Shown here: positions 14,085 to 20,640 of the stretch, piece after piece | How the letters are laid out: each line of letters starts with the position of its first letter | Position numbering within the stretch: the first letter of the stretch is position 1 | Assembly (NCBI GenBank): GCA_039184335.1 | Contig: JBCDBD010000046.1 | Coordinates: 1-20,640 of the forward strand | Reading direction: 5' to 3' | From: JBCDBD01 sp039184335 | Lineage (GTDB): Bacteria; Bacteroidota; Bacteroidia; Flavobacteriales; Flavobacteriaceae | Length of the DNA: 20,640 nucleotides | The notes under the pieces: generated by a model | Database searches by the model: none | Told to the model about the DNA's origin: nothing | The model's input: only the letters and a program-made list of their open reading frames with translations | Made by a program: the position numbers and the translations under genes

Positions 14085-15077
14085 ATGAAGGAAACACTGA
14101 ATAGACTTATCAACCATGAAATCCTTTCAAAGAACGATGCCAAGCTGATTTTGGTGAATATTGCCAAAGGGGAATACAATACCAGTCAGATTGCTGCTTT
14201 CTTGACCGTCTATATGATGCGTAGCATAACCATTGAAGAGTTGGAAGGGTTCAGGGATGCACTTTTGGAACTCTGTCTAGCCATTGATCTTGCCGAATTC
14301 AATCCTATCGACCTTTGTGGTACCGGTGGCGACGGAAAGGACACATTCAATATTTCAACGCTGGCTTCTTTTGTTACCGCAGGTGCAGGTATCAAGGTCA
14401 CCAAACATGGTAATTATGGGGTTTCCTCAAAATGCGGCAGTAGCAATGTCATGGAATTTTTGGGCATCAAATTCAGTAATGACCCTGACTTTCTCAGAAA
14501 ATCCATTGAAACGGCAGGCATTTGTGTTTTGCATGCCCCTTTGTTCCATCCTGCCATGAAAAATGTGGCACCCATACGCAAAGAACTGGCGGTAAAGACA
14601 TTTTTCAATATGTTGGGGCCCATGGTAAACCCGGCCTTCCCAAAAAACCAGATGGTCGGTGTCTTTAATCTCGAACTGGCGCGTATGTATGGCTACCTAT
14701 ATCAGAATACCGAAAAAAACTTCACGATACTCCATGCCCTTGATGGATACGATGAGATTTCATTGACCGGGGCCACAAAAACCATTTCGAACGCATCAGA
14801 GGGTATATTGTATCCGTCCGATTTTGGGGTAAGTACCATCTCGCCCAATGCTATCATCGGTGGAGAAGATATTGCCCATTCTGCACAGCTTTTTTTGGAT
14901 ATTTTGAAAGGAAAAGGCAGTGAGGCCCAAAACCATGTGGTATGTGCCAATGCAGGAGTTGCCATAGCTACAGTTGAGCACATAAGTCTGAAGGAAGGAT
15001 TTGAAAAAGCCAAGGAATCATTGTTGGCAGGAAAGGGATTGGAAGCACTGAAAAAGTTACAGGCACTGAACAAATAA
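14085..15077 (+). CDS. trpD: Anthranilate phosphoribosyltransferase
   Basis: The 330-residue enzyme joins anthranilate to phosphoribosyl pyrophosphate. The PRPP-binding glycine-rich motif CGTGGDGKDTFNIST (residues 78-92) and KHGNYGVSSKCGSSNVME (107-124) are intact, with the later RKELAVKTFFNMLGPMVNP stretch of the family. Length is typical (about 330-350). The ATG at 14085 is chosen because it opens the conserved MKETLNRLINHE sequence; an upstream in-frame ATG would add 15 unlike residues. It is separate from trpG, so there is no TrpGD fusion. It is followed by an 85-base gap to trpC with no clear content. Confidence 0.97.
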   Translation: MKETLNRLINHEILSKNDAKLILVNIAKGEYNTSQIAAFLTVYMMRSITIEELEGFRDALLELCLAIDLAEFNPIDLCGTGGDGKDTFNISTLASFVTAGAGIKVTKHGNYGVSSKCGSSNVMEFLGIKFSNDPDFLRKSIETAGICVLHAPLFHPAMKNVAPIRKELAVKTFFNMLGPMVNPAFPKNQMVGVFNLELARMYGYLYQNTEKNFTILHALDGYDEISLTGATKTISNASEGILYPSDFGVSTISPNAIIGGEDIAHSAQLFLDILKGKGSEAQNHVVCANAGVAIATVEHISLKEGFEKAKESLLAGKGLEALKKLQALNK

Positions 15078-15162
15078 ATATGCATAGCCTAGAGGATTTT
15101 ATGATAATACACAAAGACTTGATATGGATTCTTGCATTGGCAGCAACGACAAAACACACTGC

Positions 15163-15948
15163 ATGAACATTCTAGACAAAATAGTAGCGGACAAACGTAA
15201 AGAGGTTGATTTAAAAAAATCGTTGATTCCCATTTCCCAATTGGAAAAATCAGTACTCATAGATCGACATTCAAAGTCGCTGGCCCTACAATTGCAAAAA
15301 AGTCAAAATGGTATCATTGCCGAGCATAAAAGACGCTCTCCCTCAAAATCAGTGATCAATCAAGGCTTAAATGTTGAAGATGTGGCTAGAGGCTACAAAA
15401 AAGCTGGTGTATGCGGTATGTCGGTATTGACCGATGGGAAATACTTTGGGGGATCTTTAGATGATTTACTTTTAGCTAGGGCATCTGTCGATATTCCAAT
15501 GCTAAGAAAAGAATTTATTTTGGATGAGTATCAAATTCTTGAAGCCAAGGCCTATGGAGCTGATGCCATTTTGCTGATTGCTGCAATATTGTCAAGGCAC
15601 GAAACCAAAGCGTTGTCTGAATCTGCCAAAAGTTTAGGCTTGGAAGTATTGCTTGAAGTGCACAATGAAGAAGAGTTGGATAAATCGCTTATGCCCAGTT
15701 TAGATATGATCGGGGTGAACAATAGAAATCTGAAAACCTTTGAAGTCAGCCTAGAAACCAGCAAGACATTGGCATACAAGATACCGAACGATTTCGTCAA
15801 AGTAGCTGAAAGTGGCATGAGTACCATTGAGGCCATCAAAATATTACGGCCCTATGGGTACGAAGGTTTTTTAATCGGTGAAAATTTCATGAAAACCGAC
15901 AATCCCGGAAAAAGTGCAAAGAAATTTATTGATGGACTAGAAAAATAA
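15163..15948 (+). CDS. trpC: Indole-3-glycerol phosphate synthase
   Basis: The 261-residue TIM-barrel enzyme closes the indole ring from carboxyphenylaminodeoxyribulose 5-phosphate. Visible family features are IIAEHKRRSPSKSVI (Lys56 is the first catalytic Lys), MSVLTDGKYFGGS, LRKEFILDEYQILEA, VLLEVHNEEEL, IGVNNRNLKTFEV and VAESGM, then GFLIGENFMK. The start MNILDKIVADKRKEV at 15163 is the usual TrpC beginning. It is monofunctional: the TrpF activity is a separate gene downstream. The gap to trpF (80 bases) contains a palindromic repeat beginning right after the stop codon. Confidence 0.97.
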   Translation: MNILDKIVADKRKEVDLKKSLIPISQLEKSVLIDRHSKSLALQLQKSQNGIIAEHKRRSPSKSVINQGLNVEDVARGYKKAGVCGMSVLTDGKYFGGSLDDLLLARASVDIPMLRKEFILDEYQILEAKAYGADAILLIAAILSRHETKALSESAKSLGLEVLLEVHNEEELDKSLMPSLDMIGVNNRNLKTFEVSLETSKTLAYKIPNDFVKVAESGMSTIEAIKILRPYGYEGFLIGENFMKTDNPGKSAKKFIDGLEK

Positions 15949-15953
15949 GTGTC

Positions 15954-15999
15954 ATTTCGGTTGAATATGTGAAGTGTCGTTAGATTACGCAACCGAAAT
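15954..15999. repeat. Inverted repeat in the trpC-trpF gap
   Basis: ATTTCGGTTG (15954-15963) and CAACCGAAAT (15990-15999) are perfect 10-bp arms around 26 bases. The repeat begins 6 bases after the trpC stop and opens with TGTCATTTCG, similar in style to the dispersed palindromes common in flavobacterial intergenic DNA. No ORF is inside it. Confidence 0.65.
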
Positions 16000-16028
16000 A
16001 TGTGTTAGTTAAGACAAGTAAATAAAAT

Positions 16029-16655
16029 ATGAAACTCAAGATTTGTGGCATGAAATACAATATAAAAGAAGTCGCTGCACTGCAGCCTGATTATCTTGGG
16101 TTTATTTTTTGGAAACCTTCAAAACGTTTTTTTGAGGGAACAATTCCCCCACTGCCTGCCCAAACAAAGAAAATCGGTGTCTTTGTCGATGCCCCAATTA
16201 AAGAGGTGTTCGAAAAAGCAAATACGTATTCGCTATATGGTGTACAATTGCACGGAAAAGAAAGTCCTGAATATTGTAAAAAGCTAAAGCCTACAGAATT
16301 TGCAATCATAAAAGTGTTTTCTATGGTAAATGACTTTGACTTTTCGGTATTAAGGGAATATGAAGATGTTTGTGATTACTTCTTGTTCGATACCCAGGGA
16401 AAATTGCCAGGAGGCAACGGATACATCTTCGACTGGTCAGTGCTCAAAAATTATTGTTCGACCAAACCCTATTTTCTAAGTGGTGGGATTGGACCAGAAG
16501 AAGTGGAACAGTTAAGATCTTTTTTCAAATCACCAGAATCAGGCTATTGCCATGCCATAGACATCAACAGTAGGTTCGAGTTGAGACCTGGACTAAAGAA
16601 TACGGACACATTAAAAGAATTCAAAAAACTGCTACGATATGAGTTATCACGCTAA
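16029..16655 (+). CDS. trpF: Phosphoribosylanthranilate isomerase
   Basis: The 208-residue TIM-barrel enzyme carries out the Amadori rearrangement of phosphoribosylanthranilate. The active Cys6 sits in KLKICGM and the general acid Asp121 in FDTQGKLPGGNG; phosphate-binding loops are LSGGIGPEEV and IDINSRFELRPGLKN. The mobile phosphate loop region fits the family length of about 200-210. It overlaps trpB by 17 bases, with the trpB ATG at 16639 lying inside its last codons, so translation of the two is coupled. It is not fused with TrpC. Confidence 0.97.
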   Translation: MKLKICGMKYNIKEVAALQPDYLGFIFWKPSKRFFEGTIPPLPAQTKKIGVFVDAPIKEVFEKANTYSLYGVQLHGKESPEYCKKLKPTEFAIIKVFSMVNDFDFSVLREYEDVCDYFLFDTQGKLPGGNGYIFDWSVLKNYCSTKPYFLSGGIGPEEVEQLRSFFKSPESGYCHAIDINSRFELRPGLKNTDTLKEFKKLLRYELSR

Positions 16656-17820
16656 TGAAAAAGGATATTATGGGGAATTCGGCGGGGCATTCATTCCTGA
16701 AATGCTCTACCCCAATACAGAAGAACTGCGGCAAAACTACCTGCATATTATGAATACCCCTTCCTTTCAGGAAGAATTCCACCAACTCTTAAAAGATTAC
16801 GTAGGGCGCCCTACCCCACTCTATTTTGCCGAACGGCTTTCTGCGAAACACCAAACCAAAATCTACCTAAAACGTGAAGACCTTTGCCATACAGGTGCCC
16901 ATAAGGTCAACAATACCATTGGACAGATATTGATGGCCAAAAAATTGGGCAAACACCGAATCATTGCCGAAACCGGTGCAGGGCAACATGGGGTGGCCAC
17001 AGCTACGGTATGCGCTTTAATGGGCATTGAGTGTGTGGTGTACATGGGTGAAATTGATATTGGCCGACAGGCCCCCAATGTGGCGCGGATGAAAATGTTA
17101 GGGGCTCAGGTAAGACCAGCGCTTTCAGGCAGCCGAACACTAAAAGATGCTACGAACGAAGCCATTCGTGATTGGATCAATAATCCAGTAGATACGCACT
17201 ATATCATCGGCTCTGTAGTTGGTCCGCACCCCTACCCTGACATGGTAGCACGTTTTCAATCAGTGATTTCTGAAGAGATCAAATGGCAATTGAAAGAAAA
17301 AGAAGGGTGTGAAGACCCAGATTATGTTGTGGCCTGTGTTGGCGGTGGCAGCAATGCGGCTGGCGCCTATTACCATTATTTAGACAAACCTGAAGTTGGG
17401 ATCATTGCCGTGGAAGCTGCCGGAAAAGGTGTCCAATCTGGAGAAAGTGCCGCCACCTCAGCCTTGGGCAAAACAGGTATCATCCATGGCAGTAAGACGC
17501 TGTTGATGCAGACCGATGATGGTCAAATTACAGAACCCTATTCCATTTCAGCTGGACTGGACTACCCTGGGGTAGGTCCCATGCATGCACATCTGTACAA
17601 ATCGGGTCGGGGAGAATTTCTATCCATCACCGATGATGAGGCAATGATTGCTGGTCTTGAAATGGCACAACTGGAAGGTATCATTCCGGCCATTGAGACC
17701 TCACATGCTTTTGCCATTTTTGAACATAAAAAATTTCGGCCAGAAGATATCTTGGTCATCAACCTATCTGGTCGGGGAGACAAAGACCTTCAGACCTATA
17801 TCGACTATTTTAAGTTATGA
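16639..17820 (+). CDS. trpB: Tryptophan synthase beta chain
   Basis: The 393-residue PLP enzyme condenses indole with serine. The PLP Lys89 lies in TGAHKVNNTIGQ, Glu111 in AETGAGQHGVA, the phosphate cradle is GGGSNAAG (235-242), and TrpA-type interface residues are present. It is TrpB1, not TrpB2, judging by length and context. It overlaps trpF by 17 bases. The partner alpha chain is separated by 345 bases that carry a mobile-DNA relic, so alpha and beta are no longer adjacent on the mRNA as they are in most operons. Confidence 0.97.
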   Translation: MSYHANEKGYYGEFGGAFIPEMLYPNTEELRQNYLHIMNTPSFQEEFHQLLKDYVGRPTPLYFAERLSAKHQTKIYLKREDLCHTGAHKVNNTIGQILMAKKLGKHRIIAETGAGQHGVATATVCALMGIECVVYMGEIDIGRQAPNVARMKMLGAQVRPALSGSRTLKDATNEAIRDWINNPVDTHYIIGSVVGPHPYPDMVARFQSVISEEIKWQLKEKEGCEDPDYVVACVGGGSNAAGAYYHYLDKPEVGIIAVEAAGKGVQSGESAATSALGKTGIIHGSKTLLMQTDDGQITEPYSISAGLDYPGVGPMHAHLYKSGRGEFLSITDDEAMIAGLEMAQLEGIIPAIETSHAFAIFEHKKFRPEDILVINLSGRGDKDLQTYIDYFKL

Positions 17821-17821
17821 T

Positions 17822-17847
17822 GTCATGCCGAACTTGTTTCAGCATCC
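17822..17847 (+). repeat. REP-like palindrome, left of the GIY-YIG relic
   Basis: ATGCCGAA (17825-17832) and TTCAGCAT (17838-17845) pair over 8 bp with one mismatch around CTTGT. It begins 1 base after the trpB stop codon. Its sequence (TGTCATGCCGAACTTGTTTC) closely resembles a dispersed flavobacterial palindrome as I recall it; copy number cannot be checked in this window. Confidence 0.6.
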
Positions 17848-17854
17848 CATGAAA

Positions 17855-18130
17855 ATGAAACCAAGCTATGTCTACATTATGACCAATACTATCGAACAAC
17901 ATTTTATATTGGTATTACTGGAGATTTAAACCCGAGAATTATGGAACAGGCAAATTGAAAAGGTGCCTCTTTCACCAAAAAATATGACCTGAACGATTTA
18001 ATTTACTTTGAAGAATTTTTAACTATAGAACAGGCAATTGCCCAAAAAAATAGTTGAAAATAGGCACAAAACTTGGAAGATAAATTCTATCAAAAAGAAA
18101 AAACCTACGCTAATTATTTTACTAATTTAA
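17855..18130 (+). pseudogene. Degraded GIY-YIG (URI-type) nuclease gene
   Basis: Pieces of one small GIY-YIG domain protein can be read in order across two frames. MKPSYVYIMTN begins at 17855. After a one-base loss near 17898, TFYIGITGDLNPRI continues, followed by an in-frame stop and then KGASFTKKYDLNDLIYFEE. After two more stops, another frame change restores the first frame, giving HKTWKINSIKKKKPTLIILLI to the stop at 18130. The order and lengths fit the usual 85-95-residue URI-type proteins. It is certainly inactive as read. It lies between trpB and trpA and is bracketed by palindromes in opposite orientation. GIY-YIG proteins cut DNA; many sit in mobile DNA. Confidence 0.85.
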
Positions 18131-18131
18131 T

Positions 18132-18159
18132 ACGAACCTGAAACGAATTCAGGTTGACC
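18132..18159 (+). repeat. REP-like palindrome, right of the GIY-YIG relic
   Basis: AACCTGAA (18135-18142) and TTCAGGTT (18148-18155) are perfect 8-bp arms with an ACGAA loop, 10 bases before the trpA ATG. Its CTGAAAC..TTC.GG..TGAC core resembles the reverse complement of the left palindrome, with about four differences. Confidence 0.65.
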
Positions 18160-18165
18160 AAAAAA

Positions 18166-18927
18166 ATGAACCGGATACACCAAAAACTCAAAGAAGACAA
18201 AAAACTGCTGTCTATTTACTTCACTGCAGGTTATCCCGAGCTCGAAGATACGATACCTATTGTACAGGCCCTGGAAAAGGCCGGTGTAGACATGGTAGAA
18301 ATAGGCTTGCCCTTTAGTGACCCCTTGGCTGACGGGCCTACCATCCAAAACAGTTCGACAGTCGCCCTCAAGAACGGCATGACCACAGCATTGCTTTTTG
18401 AACAACTGGCCAGTATTCGTCAAACAGTGTCCATTCCATTGATTGTAATGGGCTATTTTAACCCCATGTTTCAATATGGGGTGGAGGCTTTTTGTAAAAA
18501 ATGCCATGATATTGGAATCGATGGGATCATTATGCCCGACCTACCATTGGATGTATACCAAGCAGAATACGAACCGATATACCAAAAATATAGACTATCC
18601 AATATTTTTTTGATTACCCCCCAAACCAGTGAAACGCGCGTTCGTGCGATTGACGAAGCTTCTGATGGATTCATCTATATGGTCAGCTCAGCCAGTACCA
18701 CTGGGGCGAAAACCGGTTTTGGAGCGGCACAGACCGCTTATTTTGAACGTATTGCACAACTAAATCTCAAAAATCCGCAAATTGTGGGCTTTGGTATCAG
18801 CAATTCGGGCACTTTTCAAGAAGCGACCAAAAAGGCTAAAGGGGCCATTATCGGTTCTGCATTTATCAAACATTTGACCGAAAATGGAACCCAAACCATT
18901 GCCAATTTTATTGCAGGAATTCGCTAA
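18166..18927 (+). CDS. trpA: Tryptophan synthase alpha chain
   Basis: The 253-residue TIM-barrel subunit splits indole-3-glycerol phosphate to indole, which passes to TrpB. The catalytic pair is Glu46 in VEIGLPFSDP and Asp56 in ADGPTIQNSS; FTAGYPELEDT and PDLPLDVYQAEYEP are also family stretches. The loop normally read as SRAGVTG is SSASTTG here, a form I associate with Bacteroidetes. The ATG at 18166 is chosen over an in-frame TTG at 18154, which sits inside a hairpin. It is last in the pathway block; a metallohydrolase gene starts 28 bases later. The nearby hairpin may alter its translation. Confidence 0.97.
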   Translation: MNRIHQKLKEDKKLLSIYFTAGYPELEDTIPIVQALEKAGVDMVEIGLPFSDPLADGPTIQNSSTVALKNGMTTALLFEQLASIRQTVSIPLIVMGYFNPMFQYGVEAFCKKCHDIGIDGIIMPDLPLDVYQAEYEPIYQKYRLSNIFLITPQTSETRVRAIDEASDGFIYMVSSASTTGAKTGFGAAQTAYFERIAQLNLKNPQIVGFGISNSGTFQEATKKAKGAIIGSAFIKHLTENGTQTIANFIAGIR

Positions 18928-18955
18928 ATTGAACTCCTATCCAACAAAGCACACT

Positions 18956-20458
18956 ATGATCAGAAAATTCATTTCCCTTTTGTTATCTGCACTATGCTAT
19001 GCAGGTATTGCCCAAGATTCCACGGCCTTAAAATCGCAAGTCGCCAAAGCAATCAATGATCTTCGGGAGTTTGTGGCCATTCCGAATGATGCCCTGAATG
19101 CCGATGATATCGATGACAATATTTTTTGGTTAAAGAAACAGTTCAGTGAACGTGGTTTCAATACAGCAGAACTACAAACTGAGGGGCTTCCCCTATTCTT
19201 TGCCGCTCTGCCTATGGAGGATAGCAAGCCTACGGTACTTATCTATATGCACTTTGATGGGCAATCTGTAGATCCCAGCCAATGGCAGCAACCCAACCCC
19301 TACCTAGTAGTATTGAAAAACCCGGTAAATGATGGTTTCGAAAGAATCTCCTTAGACGAACTGGATACTACTATCAATTATGAGTGGCGCTTGTTCGGTC
19401 GTTCGACTTCAGATGACAAAGGACCGATCATCATGTTCTTAAACGCGTTCGACCTTCTAAGAAAAGAAGGAAAAGAGCTGCCCTTCAACATTAAGGTGAT
19501 TCTTGACGGTGAAGAGGAAAAAGGCAGCAAACCCTTGCCCAAAGCAGTAAAGCAATACCGAGAACTACTCGAAGCTGATTTTTTGTTGATTGCTGATGGA
19601 CCTGTGCATGCTTCAGGAAACCCTACCTTGGTTTTTGGCACCCGTGGTATTACCACCCTAACACTGACCACCTATGGCCCTGTCAATCCGCAACACAGTG
19701 GACACTATGGTAATTATGCACCCAATCCGGGATTTCAGTTGGCACAGCTATTGGCCACGATGAAAGATAAAGACGGTAGGGTTACCATACCAGGATACTA
19801 CGATGGCATCGACTTGGACGAAAGCATACTCGACGTATTAAAAAGCGTACCCGATGATGATGATGTAATTGCAGAAAAACTTCAGTTTAAGACAGCTGAG
19901 AAAGTTGGTGGTTTTTACCAAGAGGCCCTGCAATATCCTTCGTTAAACATACGTGGCCTGGGCTCGGGATGGATTGGCTCCCAAGTACGAACCATCGTAC
20001 CTGAAAGTGCCACTGCTGAACTTGATTTGCGTTTGGTGCCCGAAACCGATGGTGACCGTCTGAAACAATTGGTCAAAGAACATATTGCGAGGCAAGGGTT
20101 TTATATCATTGACCATATCCCTTCAAAAGAACAACGAATGGCACACGATAAAATCATTACAGTCACTGAGGGCAGTGTCACCGATGCCTTCCGCACCGAT
20201 ATTAGTGATACTTACGGGCAATTTTTACATCAGGTGCTTACAGACGCCTTTCAACAAGAGGTGGTCCGCATTCGTATCATGGGTGGTACCGTGCCCATTG
20301 CTCCCTTTATCAATGAGTTGAGCACCCCAGCTTTTTTAGTACCCATGGTCAACCCTGATAACAACCAGCATAGTCCCAACGAAAATCTTAAAATTGGGCA
20401 ATTGGCCTATGGCATCAAGGCTTTTTACCAAATGCTGGGTACTAAAAAAGAAAACTGA
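18956..20458 (+). CDS. Exported M20-family metallohydrolase
   Basis: The 500-residue protein starts with a signal peptide (MIRKFISLLLSALCYAGIAQ). The M20/M28-like metal and catalytic residues are visible: His99 and Asp101 in MHFDG, Asp153 in STSDDKGP, catalytic Glu186 with Glu187 in DGEEEKGS, Asp214 in IADGP, and His472 in NQHSPNENL. A lid-type dimerisation domain lies around residues 225-390. Carnosinase/CNDP-like M20 enzymes have this layout and cleave dipeptides; this one would act in the periplasm. The substrate is unknown. It follows trpA by 28 bases with no terminator seen between, so it may be read through from the trp operon. The ATG at 18956 is chosen; an upstream ATG would lie inside trpA. 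Confidence 0.9.
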   Translation: MIRKFISLLLSALCYAGIAQDSTALKSQVAKAINDLREFVAIPNDALNADDIDDNIFWLKKQFSERGFNTAELQTEGLPLFFAALPMEDSKPTVLIYMHFDGQSVDPSQWQQPNPYLVVLKNPVNDGFERISLDELDTTINYEWRLFGRSTSDDKGPIIMFLNAFDLLRKEGKELPFNIKVILDGEEEKGSKPLPKAVKQYRELLEADFLLIADGPVHASGNPTLVFGTRGITTLTLTTYGPVNPQHSGHYGNYAPNPGFQLAQLLATMKDKDGRVTIPGYYDGIDLDESILDVLKSVPDDDDVIAEKLQFKTAEKVGGFYQEALQYPSLNIRGLGSGWIGSQVRTIVPESATAELDLRLVPETDGDRLKQLVKEHIARQGFYIIDHIPSKEQRMAHDKIITVTEGSVTDAFRTDISDTYGQFLHQVLTDAFQQEVVRIRIMGGTVPIAPFINELSTPAFLVPMVNPDNNQHSPNENLKIGQLAYGIKAFYQMLGTKKEN

Positions 20459-20509
20459 ACCATCACTGGCATATATAATATTTAATCCATATGCTTAAGG
20501 TGAAATGAT

Positions 20510-20640
20510 TTAAACTTTTTCATTTTTCTTTTTCATAAACTTTTTTAGGGCAATGACCATGAATGCCAAGTAGTTGAATCCTTTCCAGCTTTCGGTGGTG
20601 GTATCGAACCTGTTGAGCAGGGAACGGAAGCTGTCCATCC
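20510..20640 (-). mobile_element. Transposase C-terminus, cut by the window end
   Basis: The minus strand encodes 43 codons ending in TAA, with MDSFRSLLNRFDTTTESWKG then FNYLAFMVIALKKFMKKK. This is the C-terminus of a DDE transposase, most like the IS4/IS5 superfamily tail that follows the ER..AW motif; family is inferred. The rest lies beyond the window, so integrity and terminal repeats cannot be judged. It is convergent with the M20 gene, 51 bases away. Confidence 0.75.

Noticed and set aside
17648..17929. Plus-strand ORF of 93 codons overlapping the end of trpB
   Set aside because: Its first two thirds are trpB in another frame; only the tail from 17855 is meaningful and belongs to the GIY-YIG relic.
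1..20640. CRISPR arrays, toxin-antitoxin or dedicated phage-defence genes
   Set aside because: No regularly spaced repeats and no such protein families were seen in any part of the window.

Overview
This window looks like chromosomal DNA of a marine-type member of the Flavobacteriaceae (Bacteroidetes). The evidence is the flavobacterial promoter motif (TAnnTTTG) upstream of several genes, the near absence of Shine-Dalgarno sequences except at rpsU, and the gene set: the hpf/xerC/rpsU block, DUF2851, and a MarR/nitroreductase/YceI cluster. The genus cannot be fixed from sequence reading alone.

Layout. Bases 1-170 are unassigned DNA that abuts a 5' half of a tRNA-Thr gene (172-217, minus), broken at its anticodon loop. 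Genes from about 240 to 9980 are all on the minus strand. They are hpf, xerC, rpsU, an acyl-CoA dehydrogenase, a membrane-anchored helix-hairpin-helix protein, an AGCS sodium/amino-acid symporter, a K+ channel with an RCK domain, a PspC-domain protein, a DUF2851 protein, a rhodanese and two exported thioredoxin-fold proteins. At 10 kb transcription diverges. A MarR-type regulator, a nitroreductase-family oxidoreductase and a YceI-like protein form a plus-strand operon ended by a strong terminator at about 11.85 kb.

From 11.9 to 18.9 kb lies a complete tryptophan operon, trpE-G-D-C-F-B-A. It is preceded by a short leader ORF with three tandem Trp codons and an intrinsic terminator, which is a ribosome-mediated attenuator. 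The gene order gives the whole path from chorismate to tryptophan. Two intergenic spots carry palindromic repeat DNA inserted directly after stop codons. The trpC-trpF gap holds a bare inverted repeat. The trpB-trpA gap holds a decayed GIY-YIG nuclease gene bracketed by inverted REP-like palindromes. An exported M20-family metallohydrolase follows trpA closely, and the window ends inside a transposase.

The signals most worth following are the palindrome-bracketed GIY-YIG relic inside the trp operon, the near-leaderless Trp attenuator, the broken tRNA-Thr with an inverted anticodon-loop core (a possible integration site), and the isolated strong Shine-Dalgarno of rpsU.
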